A stretch of 64,000 nt of DNA from Gordonia sp. KTR9 (GTDB lineage Bacteria > Actinomycetota > Actinomycetes > Mycobacteriales > Mycobacteriaceae): assembly GCF_000143885.2 (NCBI RefSeq), contig NC_018581.1:3596001-3660000 (forward strand), read 5' to 3'. Under the pieces are notes generated by a model, which was given only the letters and a program-made list of their open reading frames with translations, searched no databases and was not told where the DNA came from. This document shows, one piece after another, positions 35,501 to 44,936 of this stretch; position 1 is the stretch's first letter, and each line of letters begins with the position of its first letter. A program made the position numbers and the translations under genes.

Positions 35501-36966
35501 TGGTTCATCCTTGCTCTCGAGTCGTCTGCCCTGTCGCGATCGGCGGAGTCCACAGCCGGGTCGTCGCCGCCCTTGTCTCTCGCCGCGCGCTCGGTTCGCC
35601 GTTCGTCCTCGTGGTCGCGGCCCGCGGCACGGTCGGAACGTCCGTGCGATCGGTTCGAGTTGCCACGGTGCTCGTCGCCTCGCGAATCTTCTTCCGCGCC
35701 GGGGACCCGTGTCACGAGCACCGTGATGATGCGTTGGCGCCCTTGGCGATTGGGACCGCCCTCGGCCACCAGTTGCAGTCCGTGCGACTCGACCCGGGCG
35801 CCGGGCAGCGGCACGCGGCCCAGCTCGAGGCCGACGAGTCCGCCGACCGTCTCGACCTCTTCCTCGGCGATCTCGACGTCGAACAGTTCACCGAGATCTT
35901 CCACCGGCAGCCGCGCCGACACCCGGTAGGACCCGTCGCCGAGGTCCTCGACCGGCGCGAGCTCGTCGGTGTCGTACTCGTCGGTGATCTCGCCGACGAT
36001 CTCCTCCAGCACGTCCTCGATGGTCACCAGCCCGGCGATACCGCCGTACTCGTCGACGAGCATCGCCATGTGATTGCGCTCGCGCTGCATGTCGGCGAGG
36101 ACACGGTCGAGTGGTTTGGAATCGGGGATGAACTCGGCGTCGCGCATCACGTCGACCACGCGCAGGGTCGTGGGGTCGACGCGCTGGGCGACCGTCCGGG
36201 CCACCAGGTCCTTGAGATACACGATGCCCAGGACGTCGTCGGTGTTCTCGCCGATCACCGGGATCCGCGAGTGCCCGGACCGCGTCGCGAGGCTCGTGGC
36301 CTGCAGGGCGGTCTTGTCGGCCTCGATCCACACCATCTCCGGGCGCGGCACCATCACCTCGCGGGCGCTCGTGTCGCCGAGGTCGAACACCGACTGGATC
36401 ATGCGGCGCTCGTCGGCCGCGACGACACCGGAGGCCTCCGCGAGGTCGACGACCTCACGCAGCTCGATCTCGGTGGCGAACGGGCCGTTGCGGAACCCGC
36501 GACCCGGGGTGAGGGCGTTACCGATCAGTATCAGGAGACGGGTCAGCGGTTTGAGCAGCACTCCCAGCGCGAACAGCGGGTACGACGAGGCGAGCGCGAT
36601 CGTGTACGCGTGCTGCCGGCCCAGGGTGCGCGGGCCGACGCCCACGGCGACGTACGAGACGACTGCCATGGCGGCGATGGCCACCGCGAGTCCCCCGCCG
36701 ACGCCGATCAGCTGTGTCGCGGCGACCGCGACGAGCGCCACGGCCGCGGTCTCGCACACCACGCGGAGAAGCACCACGAGCCCGACGTAGGTCGCGCGTG
36801 CACCGAGGATGCCCGCCAGGCGGCGGGCACCAGCGCGCCCCTCCCGGACCATGTCGTCCACCCGGGCGTTCGACACCGTGGACACCGCGGTGTCGACCGC
36901 CGCGAACACCCCGCCGACCCCGATCAACACGACTGCGGCCACGATGAACCAGTAATCAGAGGTCAC
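35497..36966 (-). CDS. Hemolysin-family (CorC/TlyC-like) membrane protein with CBS domains
   Basis: 489 residues. DUF21 transmembrane domain ([25 protein letters not shown] to about 190), a CBS pair ([65 protein letters not shown]) and a C-terminal CorC_HlyC domain ([21 protein letters not shown]). The last 50 or so residues are Arg/Asp-rich. Relatives export Mg2+ or Co2+. GTG 36966 overlaps the ybeY stop (GTGA), with GAGGAGG upstream. Confidence 0.93.
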   Translation of the reverse strand: MTSDYWFIVAAVVLIGVGGVFAAVDTAVSTVSNARVDDMVREGRAGARRLAGILGARATYVGLVVLLRVVCETAAVALVAVAATQLIGVGGGLAVAIAAMAVVSYVAVGVGPRTLGRQHAYTIALASSYPLFALGVLLKPLTRLLILIGNALTPGRGFRNGPFATEIELREVVDLAEASGVVAADERRMIQSVFDLGDTSAREVMVPRPEMVWIEADKTALQATSLATRSGHSRIPVIGENTDDVLGIVYLKDLVARTVAQRVDPTTLRVVDVMRDAEFIPDSKPLDRVLADMQRERNHMAMLVDEYGGIAGLVTIEDVLEEIVGEITDEYDTDELAPVEDLGDGSYRVSARLPVEDLGELFDVEIAEEEVETVGGLVGLELGRVPLPGARVESHGLQLVAEGGPNRQGRQRIITVLVTRVPGAEEDSRGDEHRGNSNRSHGRSDRAAGRDHEDERRTERAARDKGGDDPAVDSADRDRADDSRARMNQ

Positions 36967-37550
36967 CCTCGGTCCTCCTCGGACCGGGTCGGGGCGCCGG
37001 GGGCAGGCGACCCGCCCTCGGGACCGGTGAAGCCGATGTTGGTCAGCAACCGCGAATCGCGGTCGGTCTGTCGTTGCTCCTGGGCACGTCGGTGGCGTTC
37101 GGCGTAGAACGCGTCGAGAATCCGGTTCTGCAGCCCGAACATCTCGCGCTCCTCCTCCGGCTCGGCGTGGTCGTAGCCGAGAAGGTGGAGCACCCCGTGG
37201 ATCGTCAGCATCGCCAGCTCGTGCTCGAAGGACCGTTTCGCCTCGCGCGCCTGCTTCCGGGCGAAATCGGGGCACAGCACGATGTCACCGAGGATCGCCG
37301 GGCCGGGGTCGGTCGCGTCCGGCCGCCCGCCGGGCACCAGTTCGTCCATCGGGAAGCTCATCACGTCGGTCGGACCGGGCAGGTCCATCCACTGCACGTG
37401 CATGTCCGCCATGGTGTCCTCGTCGACGCACAGCACCGACAGCAGCGCCGCCGGATTGACGTCCATCGCGTTCACCGCGAAGCGTGCGGCGTCGATGATC
37501 AGCTCGGCCGGAACCTCGACCCCGGATTCGTTGGCCAGTTCGATGCTCAT
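36963..37550 (-). CDS. ybeY: Endoribonuclease YbeY
   Basis: 195 residues. Zinc endonuclease for 16S rRNA 3' processing and ribosome quality control. The zinc site [11 protein letters not shown] (H3xH5xH) is intact, preceded by [12 protein letters not shown] and LGDIVLC. The C-terminus has a 45-residue extension beyond the E. coli length ([34 protein letters not shown]...). ATG 37550 overlaps the phoH stop by 4 bp. Confidence 0.96.
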   Translation of the reverse strand: MSIELANESGVEVPAELIIDAARFAVNAMDVNPAALLSVLCVDEDTMADMHVQWMDLPGPTDVMSFPMDELVPGGRPDATDPGPAILGDIVLCPDFARKQAREAKRSFEHELAMLTIHGVLHLLGYDHAEPEEEREMFGLQNRILDAFYAERHRRAQEQRQTDRDSRLLTNIGFTGPEGGSPAPGAPTRSEEDRG

Positions 37551-38629
37551 GAACGACGTCCCTGCGCGGCGGCCCGACGTGCGGCACGGTTGCCGCCGAG
37601 TGCCGTGTTGGGCAGTCCTCGCTGCGCCTCCTCGGCCCGTCCGTAGGCGTCGACGATGTCGGCGACCAACCGGTGCCGGACCACGTCCTGGCTGGTGAGC
37701 CGGGAGAAGTGGATGTCGTCGATCCCTTCCAGGATCTCCGAGGCGGCGAGGAGTCCGCTACGCGCACCGCCCGGCAGGTCCACCTGGGTGACGTCGCCGG
37801 TGACGACGACCTTGGAACCGAAGCCGAGACGGGTCAGGAACATCTTCATCTGCTCACTCGTCGTGTTCTGCGCCTCGTCGAGGATGATGAACGCGTCGTT
37901 GAGCGTGCGGCCGCGCATGTAGGCCAACGGCGCGACCTCGATGACCCCGGCTGCCATCAGCTTCGGGATCGCCTCGGGATCCATCATGTCGTGCAGCGCG
38001 TCGTACAGCGGGCGCAGGTAGGGGTCGATCTTCTCGCTCAACGTGCCCGGCAGGAAGCCGAGGCGTTCGCCGGCCTCGACCGCCGGCCGCGTCAGGATGA
38101 TGCGGTTGACCGATTTCGACTGCAGCGCCTGGACCGCCTTGGCCATCGCCAGGTAGGTCTTGCCGGTACCGGCCGGACCCAGACCGAACACGATGGTGTG
38201 CTTGTCGATGGCGTCGACGTAGTGCTTCTGGTTGAGCGTCTTGGGTCGGATCGTCTTGCCCCGGCGCGACAGGATGTCGAGCGACAGCACGTCGGCCGGC
38301 GACTCCTCGGTGCCGTCGGACAGCATGGACACGCTGTGCCGGACGAGATCGGGTGTCAGCGGGGTCCCCCGGCCGACGAGGTCGACGAGTTCGGCGATGA
38401 CACGCTCGGAGCCGGCGACGTCGGCGGGTTCACCGGTCAGGGTCACCTGGTTGCCACGGACGTGGATGTCGGCGGGCAAGAGCTGCTCAAGGGTACGCAG
38501 GTTGACGTCACTGGCGCCGAGCAGCCCGAACACGACTCCGGGAGAGACTTCGACAGTGGATGTGACCCCAGACCGGCGCGGCTGCGTACGGCTGGATTGC
38601 CCGCTCTGGTCGGGGTTGTCGTCACTCAC
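37547..38629 (-). CDS. phoH: PhoH-like ATPase (PhoH1)
   Basis: 360 residues. An N-terminal KH-like region ([29 protein letters not shown]) precedes the P-loop ATPase with Walker A GPAGTGKT and Walker [12 protein letters not shown], plus the [22 protein letters not shown] sensor. Likely RNA-linked ATPase or helicase working with YbeY, its next gene. GTG 38629 is chosen with AGGAG 10 nt upstream; an earlier GTG overlaps the ribosome site. Confidence 0.93.
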   Translation of the reverse strand: MSDDNPDQSGQSSRTQPRRSGVTSTVEVSPGVVFGLLGASDVNLRTLEQLLPADIHVRGNQVTLTGEPADVAGSERVIAELVDLVGRGTPLTPDLVRHSVSMLSDGTEESPADVLSLDILSRRGKTIRPKTLNQKHYVDAIDKHTIVFGLGPAGTGKTYLAMAKAVQALQSKSVNRIILTRPAVEAGERLGFLPGTLSEKIDPYLRPLYDALHDMMDPEAIPKLMAAGVIEVAPLAYMRGRTLNDAFIILDEAQNTTSEQMKMFLTRLGFGSKVVVTGDVTQVDLPGGARSGLLAASEILEGIDDIHFSRLTSQDVVRHRLVADIVDAYGRAEEAQRGLPNTALGGNRAARRAAAQGRRS

Positions 38630-38759
38630 GTATGAAATCACTCCTGGTGTTCTGTTCTGGATGTTCTGATCTGGATGTCCCTGCGCGTCGCGATCGCGGC
38701 CCGCAGAGGTGTGGTCAGTGTATCGCGGTGCAACAGCCGATCAGCAGGCAATATTTCCG

Positions 38760-39539
38760 TCAGATCCCCAGCACCCGGATCGTCTGCCGCGTGCACACGC
38801 TGCGTGGGTCGACGAAGGCGTCGTGTCCCTCACCGGGAACGGCGAGGAACTCCGCGGACTGTCCGCGCTCGATCGCGGCGTCGACGTACCGCCTACTGGA
38901 CTCGATGGGGATGAGTTCGTCGGTCTCACCGTGTATCGCCACGACGTGGGCGTCGACGACGGGCGCCAGCAGCGGCGAGGCGTCGCGGTACCGGCGCGGC
39001 GACTCGCTGAACGGCCGACCCATGAACGCCCGCACCGACTCTCGGTCGGCCGCACCGACGGTGTCGAGCACGGCCGCCTGGGCGACGACGGTGGTGATGG
39101 TGGCCGTTGCGGTGCGCGCGCCGAGCTGCCCGACGGCCCACACCGCGAGCTGGCCACCCGCCGAATGCCCCACGACCGCCGTCGAGGAGAAGTCGACGCC
39201 ACCGGCCGGGAGCAGGTCACGGACGGGTCCGTCGAGAGCACCGAGCGCGTCGATGACATCGCGGCCGGTGTTCGGCCATCCGCCGCCTTCCTCACCGACC
39301 CGCCGGTATTCGATGTTCCACACCGCCGCCCCACGCTCGGCGAGCATGCGGGCGATGGCGGTCTGCGTCGTCGAACCGAATTCGACGGACCAGGAGCCGC
39401 CGTGCACGAGTACGACCAGCCGCGCGGGCGACGTCGCGTCGAGACCGTCGGAGGGCACGTACAGGTGGCCGAATTGTGAAGGCGCCGGGCCATAGTCGAT
39501 CTTCGTTCGACGCACGGAGCGGCGTCCGACGACGCTCAT
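38760..39539 (-). CDS. Alpha/beta hydrolase (BD-FAE/esterase type)
   Basis: 259 residues. Oxyanion segment VVLVHGGSW, nucleophile elbow VGHSAGGQLA (Ser in GHSAG), IHGETDELIP (Asp) and PGEGHDAFV (His) complete a Ser-Asp-His triad. Resembles kynurenine formamidase-like and acetylesterase-type enzymes; substrate unknown. ATG 39539 overlaps the rsmE stop by 4 bp, so the gene rides with rsmE. The gap 38630-38759 shows only short imperfect TTCTG repeats. Confidence 0.86.
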   Translation of the reverse strand: MSVVGRRSVRRTKIDYGPAPSQFGHLYVPSDGLDATSPARLVVLVHGGSWSVEFGSTTQTAIARMLAERGAAVWNIEYRRVGEEGGGWPNTGRDVIDALGALDGPVRDLLPAGGVDFSSTAVVGHSAGGQLAVWAVGQLGARTATATITTVVAQAAVLDTVGAADRESVRAFMGRPFSESPRRYRDASPLLAPVVDAHVVAIHGETDELIPIESSRRYVDAAIERGQSAEFLAVPGEGHDAFVDPRSVCTRQTIRVLGI

Positions 39540-40285
39540 CGCGTCCACCGACGGGTGAGCACCCCGATCGCGCCGAGAGCCACCGCGGCTGCCGTCGACG
39601 TGCGCAGCACCTCCGGGCCCAGCACGACCGACTGCGCACCGAGCGCGGTCAGGTCCGCGATCTCTCCGCCGTCGAGACCGCCCTCGGGCCCGACCACGAG
39701 CACGATCTCGGCGGCGTCGGCGAGGGGTAGTCGCGCGAGGGGCTGCGCGGCCTCCTCGTGTAGGACGGCGACGACGCCGCCCCTGGTCACGACGTCGGCG
39801 CAGCGGGCACGGACGTCGATGGTGGTCGCGAGGTCGGTGACCTCCGGAATCCACGGGCGACGACTCTGCTTGGCGGCGGCCGACGCCGCGGCCCGCCATT
39901 TGCCGACGCCCTTGTCCGCCTTGCCCGTCCATCGCGACACGCACCGCAGCGCCTGCCAGGGCACGATCACGTTGACGCCGGCCTCGGTGGCGAGGTCGAC
40001 CGCGAGCTCGGAGCGTTCGGACTTCGGCAGCGCCTGCACCAGCGTCACCTGCGGGGTGGGGCGTGCCTCGAAGGACAGGTCGTGCACGGCTGCGACCAGC
40101 GTGTCCTTGGCGACGATCTCCCGGATCTCGCAACCGGCCACCGAACCGGCGCCGTCGCCGACGAGGATCCGCTCGCCGACCCCGAGCCGGGCGACGGTCA
40201 CGGCGTGACGGCCCTCGGGTCCGCTCAGGGTCAGATCCGCCCCGGGCGCGGGCACGGAATCCGCCCAGAACAGCGGAGGACTCAC
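39536..40285 (-). CDS. rsmE: 16S rRNA (uracil1498-N3)-methyltransferase
   Basis: 249 residues. SPOUT-knot methyltransferase acting on 16S rRNA U1498 with SAM. Diagnostic segments: LVQALPKSERSELAVDLATEAGV, SAAAKQSRR, LVVGPEGGLDGGEI, LGPEVLRTSTAAAVAL. Position after dnaJ2 matches Rv2372c. GTG 40285 (VSPPLFWAD) agrees with where relatives begin; the frame runs further to 40312. Confidence 0.93.
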   Translation of the reverse strand: MSPPLFWADSVPAPGADLTLSGPEGRHAVTVARLGVGERILVGDGAGSVAGCEIREIVAKDTLVAAVHDLSFEARPTPQVTLVQALPKSERSELAVDLATEAGVNVIVPWQALRCVSRWTGKADKGVGKWRAAASAAAKQSRRPWIPEVTDLATTIDVRARCADVVTRGGVVAVLHEEAAQPLARLPLADAAEIVLVVGPEGGLDGGEIADLTALGAQSVVLGPEVLRTSTAAAVALGAIGVLTRRWTR

Positions 40286-40342
40286 CGCACACCCGCCGTC
40301 CGGGCCGAGCACCCGCGCCAGGACCCCACCGCCACGCCGGGT

Positions 40343-41509
40343 CTACTTCCCGGCGAACGCGTTGCGCAGCCGCGAGAAGAGGCCGCCCGGCGCCGCGGCA
40401 GCCGAGGTGTTGACCACCTCGATCTCGTCGGCGGCGATCTTGCGGTACTTCTTCAGCGCCTCGGTCTGTGCCGCATCGAGCCTGGTCGGTACGACGACGT
40501 CGAGGTGGACGTGCATGGTGCCGCGCACGCCGGAACTGACGTGCGGCATGCCCTGTCCCCGCAGTTTCACGATCTGCCCCGGCTGGGTGCCGGGTGCGAC
40601 CGTCACGGTGACCGGGTCCCCGAGAATGGTCTCCACCTCGAACTCGGCACCGAGCGCCGCGTCGGCCATCGGCACCTTGACGGTGCAGTGCAGGTCGTCC
40701 TTGTCGCGCAGGAACACCTCGTGCGGACGCTCGGAGACCTCGACGTACAGGTCGCCCGCGGGACCGCCGCCCAGACCGACCTCACCCTGGCCGGTGAGAC
40801 GCACGCGCATGCCGTTCTCGATCCCGGCGGGGATACGCACGGTCATGGTGCGCCGCGAGCGGTAGCGTCCGTCGCCGCCGCACTTGTGACACGGATCGGG
40901 GATGACCTCGCCGACGCCGTGACAGGTCGGGCACTCGCGCACGGTCATGACCTGGCCGAGGAACGAGCGCTGCACCGACTGGATTTCTCCGGCGCCCTTG
41001 CAGATGTCACAGGTCACCGGCTTGCTGTCACCGTTGGTGCCCGAGCCGGTGCACACATCGCAGAGGATCGCGGTGTCGACGGTGATCTCCTTGGCGACCC
41101 CCTTCGCGCACTCGGCGAGATCCAGGGTCAGGTTCACCAGTGCAGGCTCGCCCGGCTGGACCCGCGACTTGGGCCCGCGACCCGAACCGAACCCACCGCC
41201 ACCGCCGAAGGCGCCGCCGTTGCCGAAGAACGCCTCGAAGACGTCGCCGAATCCCCCGCCGCCGCCACTGAAACCGCCGAAGCCGCCCGCACCGGCGCCG
41301 GCCAACGGGTCGCCGCCGGCGTCGACGATGCGTCGCTTCTCCGGGTCGGTCAGCACCTCGTAGGCGGTGCTTACCTCTTTGAACTCGTCTTCCTTGCCCG
41401 GATTGACGTCGGGGTGCAACTCGCGCGCCTTCTTGCGGTAGGCGCGCTTGAGTTCCTGATCACTGGCGCCCTTCGCCACACCCAGGATTGCGTAATAGTC
41501 ACGTGCCAC
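40343..41509 (-). CDS. dnaJ2: Chaperone protein DnaJ (DnaJ2)
   Basis: 388 residues. J domain ([35 protein letters not shown] near residue 33), Gly/Phe-rich region about 70-110, four CxxCxGxG zinc repeats ([32 protein letters not shown]) and C-terminal substrate domains. Stimulates DnaK. GTG 41509. It follows hrcA in the usual mycobacterial order. Confidence 0.96.
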   Translation of the reverse strand: MARDYYAILGVAKGASDQELKRAYRKKARELHPDVNPGKEDEFKEVSTAYEVLTDPEKRRIVDAGGDPLAGAGAGGFGGFSGGGGGFGDVFEAFFGNGGAFGGGGGFGSGRGPKSRVQPGEPALVNLTLDLAECAKGVAKEITVDTAILCDVCTGSGTNGDSKPVTCDICKGAGEIQSVQRSFLGQVMTVRECPTCHGVGEVIPDPCHKCGGDGRYRSRRTMTVRIPAGIENGMRVRLTGQGEVGLGGGPAGDLYVEVSERPHEVFLRDKDDLHCTVKVPMADAALGAEFEVETILGDPVTVTVAPGTQPGQIVKLRGQGMPHVSSGVRGTMHVHLDVVVPTRLDAAQTEALKKYRKIAADEIEVVNTSAAAAPGGLFSRLRNAFAGK

Positions 41510-41694
41510 GGTTGTAGTGATCCTTCGGTCTCAGTTGGTGCCTGGCGGCGTGTGCTCTGACGATCGCGCGGGACCCGTACGGGGAGCCGTCCCGACCGCC
41601 GATCATCGACGCTGCTTCGCGCGCGGCCGCCGTCGTCCACGTAGCGGGCCGCCGAACAGCGGCCTGCCGAGCGGCGGTCATGGGAAATCTGCGG

Positions 41695-42729
41695 TCATCG
41701 TTCGGCGAGCACCTCGCCGATGTACTTGGCAACGGCCGCCACCGAGGCAATCGTTCCCGGGTAGTCCATCCGTGTGGGGCCGAGCACACCGACGCCGCCG
41801 AACACGGTTCCCGATGCACCGTACCCTGTCGACACCACCGAGGTCCCACGCAGGTTCTCGGTCCGGGTCTCCTCGCCGATCTGCACCGTGACCTGGCCCA
41901 TGTCCTGCGTCGTCGCGAGGATCTTGAGCACGACCACCTGCTCCTCGAGTGCCTCCAGAACGGTGTCCATACCGCCGACCACGGGCGTGAAGTCGGCTGC
42001 CGAGCGGGCGAGATTCGACGTGCCGCCGAGCACCAGCCGGTCGTCGCCGCGTTCGACGAGGGTCTCGACCAGCACGGTCGCGATGTTGAGTACCGCACCG
42101 CGCAGATCCTCGGGCGCGGAGTTGGCGAGCTCGGCCACCGCGGCCGACGCGGCTTCGAGTCGTTTGCCGTGCAGTGCGGCCGAGAACAGATCGCGCAACC
42201 GGGCGATCTCGTCCTCGTCGTGGTCTTCGTTCAGTGCCACCATCCGCTGTTCGACCCGGCCGTTGTCGACGATGACGACCAGCAGCAGACGCGATGGCGA
42301 AAGGGTGACGACCTCGAGATGACGCACGGTCGCCGCCGAGAGCACCGGGTACTGGATGACCGCGACCTGCCGCGTCAGCTGGGCGAGGAGCCGCACGGAC
42401 CGGCGGAGCACATCGTCGAGGTCGACGCCGGAATCGAGTACCGAGAGGATCGCGCGGCGCTCGGCGGCCGACAGCGGTTTGATCTCGCTGATCCGGTCGA
42501 CGAACATCCGGTATCCCTTGTCGGTGGGCACCCGGCCGGAGCTGGTGTGCGGCTGGGTGATGTACCCCTCCGCCTCCAGCACCGCCATGTCGTTGCGGAC
42601 GGTGGCGCTCGACACTCCCAGCTGATGACGCTCCACGAGCGCCTTCGAACCGATCGGCTCCTGCGTGTCGACGTAGTCGGTCACGATCGCACGCAAGATC
42701 TCGAAGCGACGATCATCGGTGGTAGACAC
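41695..42729 (-). CDS. hrcA: Heat-inducible transcriptional repressor HrcA
   Basis: 344 residues. Winged helix ([69 protein letters not shown]) then the GAF-like and inserted dimerisation domains. Represses groE-type genes at CIRCE elements. GTG 42729 with AGGAGG 8 nt upstream. No CIRCE is visible in its own promoter region. The 185 bp between hrcA and dnaJ2 hold nothing I could name. Confidence 0.96.
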   Translation of the reverse strand: MSTTDDRRFEILRAIVTDYVDTQEPIGSKALVERHQLGVSSATVRNDMAVLEAEGYITQPHTSSGRVPTDKGYRMFVDRISEIKPLSAAERRAILSVLDSGVDLDDVLRRSVRLLAQLTRQVAVIQYPVLSAATVRHLEVVTLSPSRLLLVVIVDNGRVEQRMVALNEDHDEDEIARLRDLFSAALHGKRLEAASAAVAELANSAPEDLRGAVLNIATVLVETLVERGDDRLVLGGTSNLARSAADFTPVVGGMDTVLEALEEQVVVLKILATTQDMGQVTVQIGEETRTENLRGTSVVSTGYGASGTVFGGVGVLGPTRMDYPGTIASVAAVAKYIGEVLAER

Positions 42730-42890
42730 GCGGTACACCTCCTGACTCGGACCCCTGTCATACAGTTGGGTGCGTTCCATAGTACGAAACGGGATCGCGA
42801 TCACCGTGTCACGGCGTGGTGTCGCGCACTGACCGTCGACGCGTCGCCGAAGAGCAGCAATCGTCGAGGACGGGCGTCGGAGGAGTTCGC

Positions 42891-43349
42891 ATGATCTTCA
42901 AGGGGGTGCGGGAGGGCAAGCCCTACCCCGACCACGGGTTGTCGACGCGGGGCTGGGCCAAGATCCCGCCGCGACAACTCCGGCTCGACCAGCTGATCCC
43001 GATCACCAAGGTCCTCGCCCTGGACAAACTCCTCAGCGAGGACTCCACCTTCTACGGCGACCTCTTCGCCCACGTCGTGCGGTGGGAGGGCGAGCTCTAC
43101 CTCGAGGACGGGTTGCACCGCGCGGTTCGGTCGGCGCTGCGGAACCGCCACATCATCCACGCGCGCACGCTCGACCTCGACGCCCTGGACCTGACCGAGA
43201 CGGCCAAGCCGCTGGACCAGCAGCTCGAGGACACCGCCGAGATCCCGGCACGTCGGCCGCCGACCGCACCCGATGGCGCGGGCGCGCACCGTCGTGGTGC
43301 CCGATCGACGGGATGGACGAGTCCGCCTCGCCCCGATCAGAGTTGGTAG
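42891..43349 (+). CDS. VapB-family-like conserved protein (Rv2375-like)
   Basis: 152 residues. Core [83 protein letters not shown] is that of Rv2375 and is annotated in databases as a VapB-type antitoxin. No toxin gene is next to it, and the conserved place opposite hrcA suggests a housekeeping role instead. The last 40 residues are low-complexity and longer than the mycobacterial relative. ATG 42891 with GGAGGAG upstream. Confidence 0.82.
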   Translation: MIFKGVREGKPYPDHGLSTRGWAKIPPRQLRLDQLIPITKVLALDKLLSEDSTFYGDLFAHVVRWEGELYLEDGLHRAVRSALRNRHIIHARTLDLDALDLTETAKPLDQQLEDTAEIPARRPPTAPDGAGAHRRGARSTGWTSPPRPDQSW

Positions 43350-43368
43350 CCGTACGCCTGGTCGCGCA

Positions 43369-44568
43369 TCAGCCCCAGAGCACGCGGCGGATCACTCCGT
43401 CGGCAAGCAACCGGCCCGCGTCGGTGAGCACGTAGGCATCGGCGCTCGCGCTCAGCAGACCGTAGGCGCAGAGCTGCTCGGCATGCGCGGTCTCGGCGTC
43501 GTCGAGGAGATCGCGCGGCAGCCCGCTCCGGCACCGCGTGGTCAGCATGACGGCCTCGAGGTGCCGGTCCTCGGCGGTCAACTGCTCTGCCGACGCGATC
43601 GGCAGAACGCCCTCCGACAGCGACTTCGAGTAGCGCGCAGGATGTTTGGCGTTGAGCCAACGGACACCGGCGACATGGGAATGCGCCCCGGGACCGATGC
43701 CCCACCAGTCATGGCTGTGCCAGTAGGCGATGTTGTGGCGGCACACCGAGTCGTCGCCGCGTGCCCAGTTCGACACCTCGTACCAGTCGAGGCCGTCGGC
43801 GCGCAGGCGGCGGTCGAGGATCTGGTAGCGGTCGGCGAGGACGTCGTCGTCGGGAGCGGGCATCTCCCCACGTCGGATCCGGCGCGCCAGCGCGGTGCCG
43901 TCCTCGACGATCAGCGCGTAGGCGGACACGTGGTCGACACCGGCATCCAGCACGGCGTCGACGGTGGCATTCAGGTCCGCGTCGGTCTCGCCGGGCGTTC
44001 CGTAGATCAGGTCGAGGTTCACGTGGTCGAATCCGGCCGCCCGTGCCTCTCGCGCGGCCGCGACGGCCCGGCCCGGGGTGTGCGTGCGGTCGAGCAGTCT
44101 CAGCACGTGCTCGGCCGCCGATTGCATACCGAGCGAGATCCGGGTGAATCCGGCCGACCGGAGGTCGTCGAAGAACTCGGCTGAGGTCGACTCCGGGTTG
44201 GACTCGGTGGTGATCTCGACGTTGCCGGACAGATCGAAGTTCGCCCGGACCGCGTCGAGTAGCCGCGTGAGACCGGCGCCACCGAGGAGCGACGGTGTGC
44301 CGCCGCCGACGAAGATCGTCGAGACCGGGCGGCTCGGCGTCAGCATCCGCGCCGCGGTCTCCAGCTCGCGGGCGACCGCCTCCTGCCACGAGTCCGGCGA
44401 GGACGAGGACCCGAGTTCGCCGGCGGTGTAGGTGTTGAAGTCGCAGTATCCGCACCGGGTCGCACAGAACGGGACGTGCAGGTAGAGCGCGAGGGGCACG
44501 TCCGGGTCGACCTCGGCGCAGGCGGCCGCGACCAACGATTCCGCCGGCGCTGCGAGGTCGAGGTTCAT
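43369..44568 (-). CDS. hemW: HemW-like radical SAM protein (coproporphyrinogen III oxidase-like)
   Basis: 399 residues. Radical SAM cluster CxxxCxxC is Cys35, Cys39 and Cys42 (HVPFCATRCGYCDFNTYT), then GGGTPSLL, ESNPES, SLGMQS and NLDLIYGTPGET. HemW binds heme and is thought to deliver it to proteins; true HemN differs in the motif around the cluster. Start is uncertain (ATG 44568 or 44580); homology favours 44568. Convergent with the VapB-like gene, and divergent from the sulfite-reductase operon. Confidence 0.9.
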   Translation of the reverse strand: MNLDLAAPAESLVAAACAEVDPDVPLALYLHVPFCATRCGYCDFNTYTAGELGSSSSPDSWQEAVARELETAARMLTPSRPVSTIFVGGGTPSLLGGAGLTRLLDAVRANFDLSGNVEITTESNPESTSAEFFDDLRSAGFTRISLGMQSAAEHVLRLLDRTHTPGRAVAAAREARAAGFDHVNLDLIYGTPGETDADLNATVDAVLDAGVDHVSAYALIVEDGTALARRIRRGEMPAPDDDVLADRYQILDRRLRADGLDWYEVSNWARGDDSVCRHNIAYWHSHDWWGIGPGAHSHVAGVRWLNAKHPARYSKSLSEGVLPIASAEQLTAEDRHLEAVMLTTRCRSGLPRDLLDDAETAHAEQLCAYGLLSASADAYVLTDAGRLLADGVIRRVLWG

Positions 44569-44747
44569 CCTTCCCATCATGCCGATCGCACCGACATGCC
44601 GGAAATCGCCGGTCCCTCCGGGAACAGATTCCCCCATCCGCGGCGTTGTGCCGCTCAGGTAGGGACCGTCCCGCCCGGTTTCCCTCATGATGATGGAAAA
44701 TAACCCCAAGTAGACGAGCCGATGCGGAGCGTGGCACTATGGACCGC

Positions 44748-44828
44748 GTGATTTTCCCCGGGGTGTGGCTCGCAGCTCGACGCCACATTGATCTCAAGCG
44801 CGTCAACAGCGCTTTCTGTCGCATCTAG
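44748..44828 (+). CDS. Putative leader peptide of the sulfite-reductase operon
   Basis: 26-residue ORF, MIFPGVWLAARRHIDLKRVNSAFCRI. The RRHIDLxRVxSAxCR pattern matches the short leader peptides I remember from upstream of actinobacterial sulfur-assimilation genes, with a cysteine just before the stop. A CACTAT hexamer (44735-44740) lies 7 nt before the GTG, compatible with leaderless translation; an in-frame ATG at 44739 would give 29 residues. It ends 108 nt before the sulfite-reductase start with hairpins between, so cysteine-sensitive attenuation is likely. Confidence 0.66.
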   Translation: MIFPGVWLAARRHIDLKRVNSAFCRI

Positions 44829-44850
44829 CGACGTCTCGGCCCCGAATCGT

Positions 44851-44932
44851 CCCTGTTCAGACAGGGGATGCCGGCACGTTTCAGCCCGTAACTCGTGCAA
44901 CGAACGCCGGCCCTGTGCGCCGGCACAGGAGA
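44851..44932 (+). promoter_or_regulatory. Attenuator-like hairpins and sequestered ribosome site upstream of sulfite reductase
   Basis: First hairpin CCCTGT/ACAGGG (44851-44866). Second hairpin CCTGTGC/GCACAGG (44912-44929) takes in the start of the AGGAG ribosome site (44927-44931). TGCCGGC at 44869-44875 can instead pair with GCCGGCA at 44919-44925, which would break the second hairpin. The alternatives suit control by ribosome position on the leader ORF. Confidence 0.5.
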
Positions 44933-44936
44933 GTTC

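Noticed and set aside
38760..40292. 510-residue fusion of rsmE-region and hydrolase
   Set aside because: The hydrolase frame is open through rsmE in a different frame; the true hydrolase begins at 39539 with an ATGA overlap.
42730..42890. CIRCE element upstream of hrcA
   Set aside because: No TTAGCACTC-N9-GAGTGCTAA-like sequence was found in the region.
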